Part shown: positions 23,342 through 32,310 of the stretch, one piece after another
Layout: every line of letters begins with the position of its first letter
Position numbering within the stretch: the first letter of the stretch is position 1
NCBI GenBank assembly: GCA_002331025.1
Contig: DCYG01000044.1
Span: 176,991-220,083, forward strand
DNA from: Firmicutes bacterium UBA2116
GTDB taxonomy: Bacteria > Bacillota > Clostridia > Tissierellales > Sedimentibacteraceae
Length of the DNA: 43,093 nucleotides
Direction of reading: 5' to 3'
Position numbers and translations under genes: made by a program
The notes under the pieces: generated by a model
Databases searched by the model: none
The model's input: only the letters and a program-made list of their open reading frames with translations
Told to the model about the DNA's origin: nothing

Positions 23342-25318
23342 TTAACTCACTATTTGATAGTAAACTCTTGCAGTTAAATAATATACCATCAGATAGAATA
23401 AGGCAAACACAGCTATAGTTGCTACCGTGCACATAGCGAATAATGGTACATTTGTCATACCAAATATTAAAAGCAATTTAGTAATTACCTTAAATGCAAA
23501 TACGATGTGTACAACTGTGGTTATAAGCGGTAAAAAAAACACGGTCAGCACCTGGCTTTTAATCGCTTTTTTTATTTCACTGCGGCTCATTCCGACCTTT
23601 TGCATAATATCAAATCGTTCCTTATCATCGTAACCCTCTGCAATTTGCTTATAATAAATTATTAAGACAGTTGCCATTATAAACAGTATCCCTAAAAATA
23701 TACCTAGAAAAAACAGCCCTCCGTACATTGTATAAAAGCTTTCTCTTGAAAGTTCCGGACCATCTGCTCTGCCGTAAGTATCACTTTCTCTGATAGAGCT
23801 ATTTATATTATTAATGAGGTTTACATGAACTTCGCTGTCTTCATCAATATTAAACCCATAATAATACGAACGAATATCAACTCTTTCAGTTATATTCATG
23901 GAAGCAGATATTCGATTTACCGTATCTAAGCTATTGACCACAATAACATAGGAATTTGTTATGCTCGCCATAGCCCCTCTGTCCAATGAGCTTAAAGACG
24001 TTAATTTTTCTTTTATTGTTATATTGTATCCGTTTAAATTTAATTCATTTGCTGTTATGCTGCCTCTTTGTGAATACAATAAGCATTCATCATCCTTCAG
24101 CTCAACGGCTTTGTTTTCCATTCTATTGAATTCCTCAAGTGTAATAATTCCTATCGTTGAAATACTGTCCATTGTATCAAAGCGATTTTCTACCGGCTTA
24201 AAATATGTTCCTTCCTGAATAGCAAGAAGTTCCGTAGAGCGATAGTAAATTACATCTTTTTGTTCAATGTATGCGTCAGATGTTTGCTGATTTATAATTT
24301 CATTTAACGTTTTTGCTTCTTCATCTGAAATTTCATAAGCACTGACAATTATATCTTTGGGATACTGTGTTTTCAGAATATCCTCCATACCCACGTATAA
24401 TGATATGGTTGAGGAAATCATAACAATAACCATAGTTGATAAAATACAGATATTGGCAAGACCTGCAGCATTTTGTTTCATACGGTATATCATGCCTGAA
24501 ACGGAAATAAAGTGATTAGCTTTATAGTAATATTTTTTGTTTTTTCTTAAACGCTTTAGTACTGCTATGCTGCCTGCCGTAAACAAGCAATATGTCCCTA
24601 CTATAACTAACATAACAGCTACAAAAAATAAATTTAAAGCAGCTAATGGAGATTCGGTAACAACCGCTATATAATATCCTGTGCCAAGGCACAATGCTCC
24701 GACTATTGTTAACAACCACTTTGTCTTTGGTTCCCTTTCACCTACATTTCCGCCTTTTAATAACTCAACGGGTTTAGACAAATGAACCTGTGTAATATTG
24801 AATATAAAGTTTATTACATTGATTGAGCCGAAAAGGCACAGTGAAGCGAATATTGCTGTTGGTGATATTTCAAATCCAAAAGTTGCATCGAAGGATAGTA
24901 TTTTAAAAAGAAATAAAATTATTAACTTGCTTAATAAAATACCGGACAATATACCTACGGTAAGTGTAATTGCCGAAGTAATCAATGTTTCGAAAAATAT
25001 TATTTTGGATATATGCTTTTTTTCCATACCAAGTATGTTAAAAAGACCGAACTCCTTTTTACGCTTTTTAATAAGGAAGCTGTTGGTGTAAAACAAAAAT
25101 ATAAGCGAAAATATTCCGATTACCATGGCACCTAATAACATTACCTGTCTTAAGGACCCGCTGTCCTGTACAATTTCTATATCTTTCGCCACAACCAAAA
25201 AGCAAATATTATAAAACATCATGATAGTACCTATGCAGGTTAACATATATGGAATATACGTTTTAGAGTTCTTTTTGATGTTGTTTACGGCAAGCTTAGG
25301 ATAGAAAAATTTATTCAT
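23342..25318 (-). CDS. BceB-like ABC transporter permease (peptide-antibiotic sensing/resistance)
   Basis: The 658-residue permease has the BceB layout: an N-terminal TM, FtsX-type bundles (about TM2-4 near residues 50-180, TM5-6 near 205-255), TM7 near 290, a large extracellular domain of about 200 residues (roughly 315-525) and three C-terminal TMs. IKKRKKEFGLFNILGMEKKHI is a typical cytoplasmic coupling segment. With the ATPase it detects and removes cell-wall-acting peptides and signals to the kinase. The ATG at 25318 follows AGGCGG; a GTG three codons earlier is also possible. It overlaps the ATPase gene by eight bases. The peptide recognised is unknown. Confidence 0.92.
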   Translation of the reverse strand: MNKFFYPKLAVNNIKKNSKTYIPYMLTCIGTIMMFYNICFLVVAKDIEIVQDSGSLRQVMLLGAMVIGIFSLIFLFYTNSFLIKKRKKEFGLFNILGMEKKHISKIIFFETLITSAITLTVGILSGILLSKLIILFLFKILSFDATFGFEISPTAIFASLCLFGSINVINFIFNITQVHLSKPVELLKGGNVGEREPKTKWLLTIVGALCLGTGYYIAVVTESPLAALNLFFVAVMLVIVGTYCLFTAGSIAVLKRLRKNKKYYYKANHFISVSGMIYRMKQNAAGLANICILSTMVIVMISSTISLYVGMEDILKTQYPKDIIVSAYEISDEEAKTLNEIINQQTSDAYIEQKDVIYYRSTELLAIQEGTYFKPVENRFDTMDSISTIGIITLEEFNRMENKAVELKDDECLLYSQRGSITANELNLNGYNITIKEKLTSLSSLDRGAMASITNSYVIVVNSLDTVNRISASMNITERVDIRSYYYGFNIDEDSEVHVNLINNINSSIRESDTYGRADGPELSRESFYTMYGGLFFLGIFLGILFIMATVLIIYYKQIAEGYDDKERFDIMQKVGMSRSEIKKAIKSQVLTVFFLPLITTVVHIVFAFKVITKLLLIFGMTNVPLFAMCTVATIAVFALFYLMVYYLTARVYYQIVS

Positions 25319-26078
25319 TTCTATCACCGCCTGTAGCTATCATAGTAAGTGTGTCTGAAATTTTCTGATAAAGATCTTCATTTGACATAGAAGCTTTATA
25401 AAGCTGATGATAGAGCTGCCCGTCCTTTATAAACAATACTCTTTTTGCGTGGCTTGCGGCTTTAACGCTATGCGTAACCATAATTATTGTCTGTCCGTCA
25501 TTATTAATTTCATTAAATAATTTTAAAACACCGTCAGAAGCCCTTGAATCAAGAGAGCCGGTCGGTTCATCCGCCAGTATCATCTTTGGATTAGTTATAA
25601 GTGCTCTTGCTATAGCTGTTCTTTGTTTTTGACCTCCGGATATTTCATACGGATATTTGTTTAATATATCAGAAATCTCTAACTGCTTTGATATAGGTTT
25701 TAATTTTTCATCCATCTCATTATAAGATTTTCCCGCTAAAACCAAGGGTAAGAATATATTATCCTTAACCGAAAATGTGTCCAGCAGGTTGAAATCTTGA
25801 AATACAAAGCCAAGGTTATCTCTTCTGAATCCGGAAATATCCTTTTCGTTGATTGTTACAATATTTTTTCCGTTTAATAATATTTCTCCATTCGTTGGTT
25901 TGTCCAGTGAAGCAAGAATATTTAATAAGGTTGTTTTTCCGGAACCGGATTCACCCATAATTGCTACGTATTCACCTTTTTCTACAGAAAAGGAAACATT
26001 TGACAGTGCCTGAACAGGATTACCCCCAAAACGGGTTGTATATATTTTTTTCAAATTTTTAACTTGTAAAAGTGACAT
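25311..26078 (-). CDS. BceA-like ABC transporter ATP-binding protein
   Basis: The 255-residue ATPase contains Walker A GESGSGKTT (about 38-46), the Q-loop FVFQDFNLLDTFSVKDNIFLP, signature ISGGQKQR, Walker B MILADEPTGSLD and the switch VTHS, all typical of the MacB/BceA subfamily. CGGAGGT precedes its ATG. Its stop lies within the start region of the permease gene, giving tight coupling. A palindrome matching the BceR-type motif lies about 90-103 bases upstream (26168-26181), so it is probably induced by the neighbouring two-component system. Confidence 0.94.
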   Translation of the reverse strand: MSLLQVKNLKKIYTTRFGGNPVQALSNVSFSVEKGEYVAIMGESGSGKTTLLNILASLDKPTNGEILLNGKNIVTINEKDISGFRRDNLGFVFQDFNLLDTFSVKDNIFLPLVLAGKSYNEMDEKLKPISKQLEISDILNKYPYEISGGQKQRTAIARALITNPKMILADEPTGSLDSRASDGVLKLFNEINNDGQTIIMVTHSVKAASHAKRVLFIKDGQLYHQLYKASMSNEDLYQKISDTLTMIATGGDRNE

Positions 26079-26167
26079 ATTTACCTCCGATAATTTTCTT
26101 CCTGCTCATATTATCAAAACATTAATGCATCCTGCCATAACTTTGGCTTACATTTTTATTATTATTC

Positions 26168-26181
26168 TTACATATATGTAA
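26168..26181. promoter_or_regulatory. Probable BceR-type response-regulator binding site
   Basis: TTACA-TATA-TGTAA fits the TNACA-N4-TGTAA pattern I recall for BceR-type regulators. It is within a perfect 16-bp palindrome (26167-26182), 90-103 bases upstream of the ATPase gene and downstream of the kinase gene. Confidence 0.7.
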
Positions 26182-26188
26182 GTTTACA

Positions 26189-26262
26189 GGCTGTTAAAAA
26201 AACTCATACTGCAAGGCGCCGGCTGAACAGCAACGACGCAGCGGGGCTTTTTCAGCCGCCTG
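26189..26262. repeat. GC-rich repeat-like segment between kinase and ATPase genes
   Basis: It starts with GGCTGTTAAAAAA (a motif shared with positions 1-12 inverted and 35849) and continues into a segment of roughly two-thirds G+C (26211-26262), far above the surroundings. GGCTGAA (26221-26227) and TTCAGCC (26251-26257) form an inverted repeat. It ends next to the kinase stop codon. No gene was seen; it looks like an inserted repeat. Confidence 0.6.
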
Positions 26263-26265
26263 AGG

Positions 26266-27273
26266 TTATTCTATATCTATATCTAAAACATCAAGTCCTA
26301 TTTTAACCTTTGTGCCCTTTTTTGTATCCGATTCGATGGTAATTGTATGCGAAAGCTTATTCAGTATTTGCTTGCATAAATACAGCCCTATACCTGTAGA
26401 TTTTTTATCTTCTCTGCCGTTATACCCCGTAAATCCTTTTTCAAATACTCTCGGTAGATCCTCCTGTTCAATTCCTATGCCGGTGTCTTCTATGACTAAG
26501 GTGTCTGATAATTTCGGGTCCATGTAAATTCTGATTTCACCGTGATGCGTATATTTCAAAGCATTTGATAATATTTGTTCTACAACAAAAAGCACCCACT
26601 TTTCATCTGTCAAAACAGTGTGGTTCAACTCATCATAGACCAATACTATTTTTTTACGTATAAATAATTTGGAATATTTCCTTATTGCTTGTTTTACAAT
26701 ATCATCAAGGGAATATTTTTTGAACAGCAAATCCGAGTTGAGGCTGTCGAGACGAATATATTGCAAAGCCATTTCAACGTATTGCTCAACCTTGAAAAGC
26801 TGCTCTAAGAGCTCGTTGTTTATTTCGGATTTTTCTGATTGAAGTATTAACCTCATCGCAGAAATAGGTGTTTTTATCTGATGTGACCACACGGTATAAT
26901 AATCCATCATATCTGTGTAAGATTTATTCTTTTCATTAATATTTTCTACGCTGTTATCATGTATTATTTTGATTAAATCCTGATAATCCTTTTCGATCAG
27001 ATTAAGTGAGTCATTAATTTTAATGTTTACTTCCGTAACATTGTTTTTTAATCTTAAAAGCTCCTTATGTTTTTTATAAAACCTTATAAAATCCAATAGT
27101 ACAACAATTAAAATAAACATTACAGCGAGCAGCATTGCATACAATACCGGTTCTACAGGCAATGAATAAAGCGAAAAAATAATGATAAAAACAGTGACAA
27201 ATATAACCGCAGATATGATTGCAACAGTTTTTCCTGCAAAATATTGAAACAAAACTTTAAAAAACTCTCTCAT
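26266..27273 (-). CDS. BceS-like intramembrane-sensing histidine kinase
   Basis: The 335-residue kinase has two TM helices (about 15-36 and 43-62) joined by only a few outside residues, so it cannot bind ligand itself and must be switched by the transporter. The phosphoacceptor His131 is in WSHQIKTPISAMRL. The ATPase domain has N box EQILSNALKYT, G1 EDTGIGIE and G2 STGIGLYL. The start codon abuts the response-regulator stop. Together with the downstream ATPase and permease it forms a complete Bce detoxification module. Confidence 0.93.
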   Translation of the reverse strand: MREFFKVLFQYFAGKTVAIISAVIFVTVFIIIFSLYSLPVEPVLYAMLLAVMFILIVVLLDFIRFYKKHKELLRLKNNVTEVNIKINDSLNLIEKDYQDLIKIIHDNSVENINEKNKSYTDMMDYYTVWSHQIKTPISAMRLILQSEKSEINNELLEQLFKVEQYVEMALQYIRLDSLNSDLLFKKYSLDDIVKQAIRKYSKLFIRKKIVLVYDELNHTVLTDEKWVLFVVEQILSNALKYTHHGEIRIYMDPKLSDTLVIEDTGIGIEQEDLPRVFEKGFTGYNGREDKKSTGIGLYLCKQILNKLSHTITIESDTKKGTKVKIGLDVLDIDIE

Positions 27274-27945
27274 TTAACCCACCATATATCCCATACCTTT
27301 TTTGGTTTTGATAAAATTATCAAGTCCTATTTCTGAAAGCTTTTTTCTCAGTCGTGTTATATTTACAGTCAATGTATTATCATCAATGAATTGGTCGCTT
27401 TCCCAAAGATGCTGCATTATTTCTTCTCTCGAAACAACTTTCCCTATATTGTCCATAAGAAGCTGCATTATCCTGTAATCATTTTTTGTCAGTTCAATCT
27501 TTGTATCGTTGTATGTAAGGGTTGTGTCGTTTAAATTCAACAAAACACCATTATATTCTATTTCATGAATATATTCCTGAAGTGAATAGGCTCTTCTCAA
27601 TAATGCTCCTATTTTTGCAGTTAAAACGTTTAGGTCGAAGGGCTTTACAATAAAATCATCACCTCCCATATTCATAGCCATTACGATGTTCATATTGTCA
27701 GAAGCCGAGGAAACAAACATTATAGGCACCTTTGATATTTTCCTGATTTCATTGCACCAATGAAACCCATTGAAAAAAGGCAGCATCACATCTAATAAAA
27801 CAATATGCGGTTTATGCTCATTAAATTTCTCTGTAACATTCTTAAAATCCTTAACATACTCCACATTGTAGCCCCATTTCAAAAGATGAGCCTTTAATGT
27901 GTTCGCTATTGTTAAATCATCCTCTACGATCAGTATATTATACAT
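27274..27945 (-). CDS. BceR-like response regulator (OmpR family)
   Basis: The 223-residue regulator has a receiver domain with acidic pocket VEDD and phosphorylation site Asp52 in IVLLDVMLPFFNG, a KPFD lysine, and a winged-helix DNA-binding domain with VSREEIMQHLW and TLTVNITRLRKKL. The start is set at ATG 27945, where GGAGG lies five bases upstream; a GTG four codons earlier would include that ribosome site. It heads the regulator-kinase-ATPase-permease run and should activate the ATPase promoter through the site at 26168-26181. Confidence 0.94.
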   Translation of the reverse strand: MYNILIVEDDLTIANTLKAHLLKWGYNVEYVKDFKNVTEKFNEHKPHIVLLDVMLPFFNGFHWCNEIRKISKVPIMFVSSASDNMNIVMAMNMGGDDFIVKPFDLNVLTAKIGALLRRAYSLQEYIHEIEYNGVLLNLNDTTLTYNDTKIELTKNDYRIMQLLMDNIGKVVSREEIMQHLWESDQFIDDNTLTVNITRLRKKLSEIGLDNFIKTKKGMGYMVG

Positions 27946-28022
27946 TTTTGCCTCCACTCCTAATTCTGCTTATCTCCGTCTTTTAACTTATTTTATATCA
28001 ATATCTTGATTTTATCAATCAA

Positions 28023-28062
28023 AATCACCCTAAGGGTGATTACAGAATATTTTTTTTATAAT
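28023..28062 (+). promoter_or_regulatory. Palindromic operator and promoter of the lipoprotein gene
   Basis: AATCACCCT-A-AGGGTGATT (28023-28041) is a perfect 19-base palindrome with 9-bp arms. It overlaps the -35 position of a promoter whose -10 is TATAAT at 28057-28062. It lies between the divergent response-regulator and lipoprotein genes and does not match the site at 26168. Confidence 0.65.
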
Positions 28063-28104
28063 AAAATGCTATTATCAAGAAAATATTTACTTTTGGAGGT
28101 ATAT

Positions 28105-28866
28105 ATGAAAAAGATTATTACATTGGCTCTATGTTTATTTTTACTGTTGTTCAGCATGACCGGTTGTGAAGGAAACGCAGAGCAAAAAAGTGTTCAGGAA
28201 CCCCAAAAAATTGAAGAGGCAGATAAAGAATTAGAAGAGGCTATGGACGATTTGGGTGAAGCATTGTCATTACTGGCAACTCCCGGATGGCCAAAGGGCA
28301 AAATTTCTGATGATGTACCCGAATACCCTTACGGTGAGGTAACCAATTCAGGTGACGGAGGTGATGGCGAGTATTTTATATTAATATCACCTACAAATGT
28401 CGATGAGTTAGCTGAATATTTATCGCTTCTTGATGATAAGGAATACATCGTTTCAGGTGATAATGAAGCAAGATTGGGTACATTAAATATTCGTTTTCAG
28501 TTCAATACAAAGGAAACACTGCAGATGGTCGTATATGATGCAGGAACTTCAGAATGGTCTGGATTCTTGGGAGATGTACTGAATCCTGAAAAAGGAATTA
28601 TGTACGATGAACCATATATTATGGTAATAGATGATGACGAAAAAAACTCCGGTCATTATTACAGTGCAAGCTTTTCATTGATTGATTTAACAGAGGAAGA
28701 TTGCTATGAATATATATCAGGGCACTCGGATAACGGCTGGCGCGAAAGCGGTGACATGGCATTTAAGGATGTTACCATTGATGGAGTTGAATGTGAACTG
28801 ATGTTGCAATTTGTTCAATATTATGATGGGGTGGCAGATTTCTTAATAGAAGCATGGAAAAAATAG
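28105..28866 (+). CDS. Uncharacterised lipoprotein
   Basis: I do not recognise the family. The 253-residue protein has a lipoprotein signal ending FSMTGC (lipidated Cys21), an acidic helical stretch (about 30-60) and a domain with WPKGKISDDVPEYPYGEV, then several aromatic-rich strands ending in VADFLIEAWKK. It is likely exposed outside the membrane. ATG 28105 is chosen because GGAGGT is at 28095-28100. It is divergent from the Bce-type regulator, with a perfect palindrome over its promoter, so it is probably controlled, perhaps under envelope stress (inference). A bidirectional terminator follows. Confidence 0.82.
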   Translation: MKKIITLALCLFLLLFSMTGCEGNAEQKSVQEPQKIEEADKELEEAMDDLGEALSLLATPGWPKGKISDDVPEYPYGEVTNSGDGGDGEYFILISPTNVDELAEYLSLLDDKEYIVSGDNEARLGTLNIRFQFNTKETLQMVVYDAGTSEWSGFLGDVLNPEKGIMYDEPYIMVIDDDEKNSGHYYSASFSLIDLTEEDCYEYISGHSDNGWRESGDMAFKDVTIDGVECELMLQFVQYYDGVADFLIEAWKK

Positions 28867-28888
28867 ACAGGTCTGTGGGGTTAGTTAT

Positions 28889-28922
28889 AAAAAATTAAGG
28901 CGTTGAAATTTTCCAACGCCTT
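28889..28922. terminator. Bidirectional terminator between lipoprotein gene and hypD
   Basis: AAGGCGTTG / CAACGCCTT (28897-28905 and 28914-28922). On the minus strand it is followed by AATTTTTT, a good terminator for hypD. Confidence 0.9.
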
Positions 28923-28927
28923 TACAA

Positions 28928-31300
28928 TCAACAGAAGCTTTGCTCTGTTCTATCAATTATTTCATCCTGCAATGCCTTTTCAAGATTGTTAAAATGATCT
29001 GAATAGCCGGCTACTCTCACTATTAAATCCTTATACTCATCAGGATTTTTTTGAGCATCAATCAATGTACTTCTATCTACAACGTTAAATTGGATATGAT
29101 GTCCCATCATCTGGAAGTAAGCTCTGATTAAAGCTGATACGTTTGATATTCCTTCTTCTCCCGCGATTGACGAAGGTGTAAACTTCTGATTTAAAAGTGT
29201 TCCTCCCGTAGAGGTATGGTCCATTTTTGCACAGGATTTAATTACTGCCGTAGGACCATTCCTATCTGCTCCTTTTTCAGGTGAAATACCGTCAGTAACA
29301 GGCTTTTCTTTTAACCTTCCGTTAGCCGAAGCTGTCATAACCGAACCGAAATATACGTGACATGTGGTAGGAAGCATATCTATCTGATACGTAGCACCGC
29401 ATACTGATTTTCTGCCTCTTATTCTGTCTCTTACGTTCACAAATACATCAATCATTATTTCATCGGCATAATCATCATCATTTCCGTATTTAGGAGTATG
29501 GTTTAATACTAGATTGTGTATCATTTCATATCCTGCAAAATCAGATTCCAATGCAGACAATAAATCCTTCATTGTAAATCGTTTTTGCTCATATACGTTA
29601 TATTTCACGGATGCAAGACAGTCTGTAATAGTACCTATGCCTACTACCTGAATGTATCTGGTATTATACTTGGATCCGCCGGCATTGTAATCCTTGCCGC
29701 TTTCCTTGCATCCCGTTGTAAGAACAGACATAAACGGCGTAGGCATGTGTTCGGCGAATATTTTTTCTATTACATTGTTTCCTGTAATTTTTACGTCGAT
29801 TATATGCTGCAGCTGTTTGTAAAATGCATCTCTAAGCTGTTCATAAGAGGTAAAATCCTCAGGATTTCCGGTTTTTATACTTATTTGCTTGTTTGTGTAG
29901 TTATCAAAACCATTGTTCATCGTAAGCTCAAATATTTTAGGAACATTCAAGTATCCCGTTAAAACGTACGCCTCTCTTCCATGACAGCCCGTTTCAACGC
30001 ATCCGCTGGAACCGCCGAATCTCGCATCCTCTAATGTCTTCCCTGAATTTAACAGTTCCTGAATCAACTCTTCAGTATTGTAGAACGCGGGTTGACCCCA
30101 GCCCTTCCTTGATATCTCAATTGCTCTTCTTAAAAATTCTTCAGGAGTTTTTTCACTTATCTGAACGTTGGAGCTTGGCTGTAACAATCTCATTTCATCC
30201 ATTGCGTCAAGAATGATGTATGAAACGTCGTTTACTCCATCCTCTCCTGTATAAGGATTTATACCTCCTGTATTAAGATTTGCAAAGTCAGTGTATGTTC
30301 CGCTTTCTTTTAACGTAATACCAACCTTTGGAGGTGCAGGCTGATTGTTGAATTTAATCCACAGGCATTCCATCAATTCTCTTGCTTTATCATAGTCAAG
30401 AGTTCCTTCTTCAACCTCTCTTTTGTAGAATGGATACAGATATTGGTCAAATTTACCCGGCGAAAAAGCATCCCATGTATTAACTTCCGTCGTTACACCG
30501 ATGTGTACGAACCAATACATCTGAATTGCCTGAGCATAGGTTTCCGGCTTATGAGCAGGAACAACATCACAGTTAGATGCAATCCATAAAAGCTCTTCTT
30601 TTCTTTCGGTATTTGTTTCTTTTTCTGCTAATTCTCTCGCATAGGCAGCATATCTTTTACCGTAAACTATGACTGCGTCGCAGGATATTGCCATTGCCTG
30701 AAGCTGAGCCTTTTTATCATAAGCATCGTGATTATTTAAAAAATCCAGCTTTTCTATTTCTTCTTCTATTTCTTTTTTTAATTCCAAAAATCCCTTGTTG
30801 TAAAATTTATCATCCGCAACAGTATGGCCCGGAGCTCTTTGTTCCATAAATTCAGTGAACATTCCTGCCGCATAACAGTCCTTCCACTCCTGTGTCATGG
30901 ATGATAATATTTTATCTCTCGTTGATTTACCCTGCCAATAAGGAAGTATCTTTTCTGCCTGAATTTCTTTGTCTTCTTCCTTCACCTTGAAATTTATATA
31001 TTCTCTGTCATTCATAACCGTCATATCTTCTACGGTGTGCGCACAAAGCTCGGGGAAAGTAGGAACAATCTGAGGTCCTTCACTTTTCTCACCTACAATT
31101 AATTCACCCTCTCCGATATAAAGATTTCTGTTTTCCATGTAGTACTTAAAATTCATAGCGCGAAGAACAGGTGTTTCTACAGTACCATAATACTTATTAT
31201 AAAATTCCGTTTCTAATAAAGCCCTTTCAAGAGAAACACTCGGCTGTGTAGATACGCTTACTTGTCTTAGCATTTTTGTTCTTTCAGTATAACCTCTCAT
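28928..31300 (-). CDS. hypD: trans-4-hydroxy-L-proline dehydratase (glycyl radical enzyme)
   Basis: The 790-residue glycyl radical enzyme dehydrates trans-4-hydroxyproline to pyrroline-5-carboxylate, feeding Stickland proline metabolism. The thiyl Cys434 and base Glu436 are in GCVETGCHG and the radical Gly765 in RVAGYSDHF, the same numbers I recall for C. difficile HypD. Residues recalled as lining its pocket are also present, shifted by one before residue 350: Phe151, His159, Asp277, Ser333, Asp338; and Tyr450 unshifted. GCVET rather than GCVEP argues against glycerol and choline lyases. The ribosome site lies in the last codons of the activase gene, two bases upstream. No proC or proline reductase gene is nearby. 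Confidence 0.88.
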   Translation of the reverse strand: MRGYTERTKMLRQVSVSTQPSVSLERALLETEFYNKYYGTVETPVLRAMNFKYYMENRNLYIGEGELIVGEKSEGPQIVPTFPELCAHTVEDMTVMNDREYINFKVKEEDKEIQAEKILPYWQGKSTRDKILSSMTQEWKDCYAAGMFTEFMEQRAPGHTVADDKFYNKGFLELKKEIEEEIEKLDFLNNHDAYDKKAQLQAMAISCDAVIVYGKRYAAYARELAEKETNTERKEELLWIASNCDVVPAHKPETYAQAIQMYWFVHIGVTTEVNTWDAFSPGKFDQYLYPFYKREVEEGTLDYDKARELMECLWIKFNNQPAPPKVGITLKESGTYTDFANLNTGGINPYTGEDGVNDVSYIILDAMDEMRLLQPSSNVQISEKTPEEFLRRAIEISRKGWGQPAFYNTEELIQELLNSGKTLEDARFGGSSGCVETGCHGREAYVLTGYLNVPKIFELTMNNGFDNYTNKQISIKTGNPEDFTSYEQLRDAFYKQLQHIIDVKITGNNVIEKIFAEHMPTPFMSVLTTGCKESGKDYNAGGSKYNTRYIQVVGIGTITDCLASVKYNVYEQKRFTMKDLLSALESDFAGYEMIHNLVLNHTPKYGNDDDYADEIMIDVFVNVRDRIRGRKSVCGATYQIDMLPTTCHVYFGSVMTASANGRLKEKPVTDGISPEKGADRNGPTAVIKSCAKMDHTSTGGTLLNQKFTPSSIAGEEGISNVSALIRAYFQMMGHHIQFNVVDRSTLIDAQKNPDEYKDLIVRVAGYSDHFNNLEKALQDEIIDRTEQSFC

Positions 31301-31301
31301 A

Positions 31302-32204
31302 TTAACCTCCTATTTTTACTTCATAACCCTTGCTTTCAAACATAGACATAAAACGTTGCATTTTTTCTTCTGACGGCTTAGACATTTTTTCTTCTTCATA
31401 ATCCATGTCTAATTTTTTATATTTGTGCTTTGCTATGTCATGATATGGAAGCAAATTAACTTTTTTGATATTCAGATCCTTTATAAAATCAATTATTCGT
31501 TCAATGTGATCAGTGTCAGCATTTACGCCCTCAATAATTGGCAATCTGATATTTATGTTGTTATGAATTTTTGATAGTTTTTTCAGATTTTCTAAAATTG
31601 TTTTATTGGAAGCTTTAATATATTTCTTGTGCATTTCATCATCCATAAGCTTAATATCATACAAAAATAAATCCGTATATTCAGCAATTCTTTCTAAGCT
31701 TTCGAAATTAACCGCCCCGCTTGTATCGACAGCAGTATGTATATTCTCTTCCTTTAATTTTTTGAGCAGTTCCTCAACAAAATCTATGAACATTAATGGC
31801 TCGCCGCCTGAAACGGTAACTCCTCCTCCGGATTTTTCATAAAAAATCCTGTCCTTCAGTACTTCTTTTAATACTTCTTCTACACTATAGTGCTTTCCGA
31901 CAACCTGCCTTGCCTCCTGAATACAGTATATTTCGCAAAGGCCGCAGAAATCACACTTATACATATCGGTTGTAAGTATATTGTCTTCAATTTTAATGGC
32001 ATTTTTGGGACATACTTTTACACATGTTCCGCACAGAACACATTTTTCAGCATCATATAATATTTGCTTTTCATATTCTTGACTTTCCGGATTATGACAC
32101 CATAAGCATTTTAAAGGACATCCTTTTAGAAATACCGTTGTCCTTATACCCGGACCATCATGTATTGAAAACTTCTGAATGTTAAATATAGCAACTGTAT
32201 TCAT
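31302..32204 (-). CDS. hypE: Glycyl radical enzyme activase (radical SAM)
   Basis: The 300-residue activase installs the glycyl radical on HypD using S-adenosylmethionine. The radical SAM cluster motif CxxxCxxC is Cys29, Cys33, Cys36 (GCPLKCLWCHNPES). An inserted double ferredoxin segment has Cys55, 58, 61, 65 and Cys84, 87, 90, 94. GGGVTVSGGEPLMF is the SAM-binding glycine region. ATG 32204 is used because GGAGAG is directly upstream; the in-frame ATG at 32228 lacks one. Its stop is separated from the hypD start by one base, so the two are translationally coupled. Confidence 0.94.
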   Translation of the reverse strand: MNTVAIFNIQKFSIHDGPGIRTTVFLKGCPLKCLWCHNPESQEYEKQILYDAEKCVLCGTCVKVCPKNAIKIEDNILTTDMYKCDFCGLCEIYCIQEARQVVGKHYSVEEVLKEVLKDRIFYEKSGGGVTVSGGEPLMFIDFVEELLKKLKEENIHTAVDTSGAVNFESLERIAEYTDLFLYDIKLMDDEMHKKYIKASNKTILENLKKLSKIHNNINIRLPIIEGVNADTDHIERIIDFIKDLNIKKVNLLPYHDIAKHKYKKLDMDYEEEKMSKPSEEKMQRFMSMFESKGYEVKIGG

Positions 32205-32310
32205 TTTCTCTCCAAATAATTTAATCAATTATATATATGCAATTTCCTTGCCAATTCAAGGTGGCTTGAATTCCCGCAAAATATTATTGACCTGAAATAT
32301 ATTGTACAAC

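Noticed and set aside
26189..26262. Complete insertion sequence
   Set aside because: No transposase frame and no pair of terminal repeats with a target duplication; at most a repeat remnant.
28928..31300. Pyruvate formate-lyase, glycerol dehydratase or choline lyase
   Set aside because: The GCVET motif and the set of pocket residues match HypD; glycerol and choline enzymes have GCVEP, and no microcompartment genes are present.
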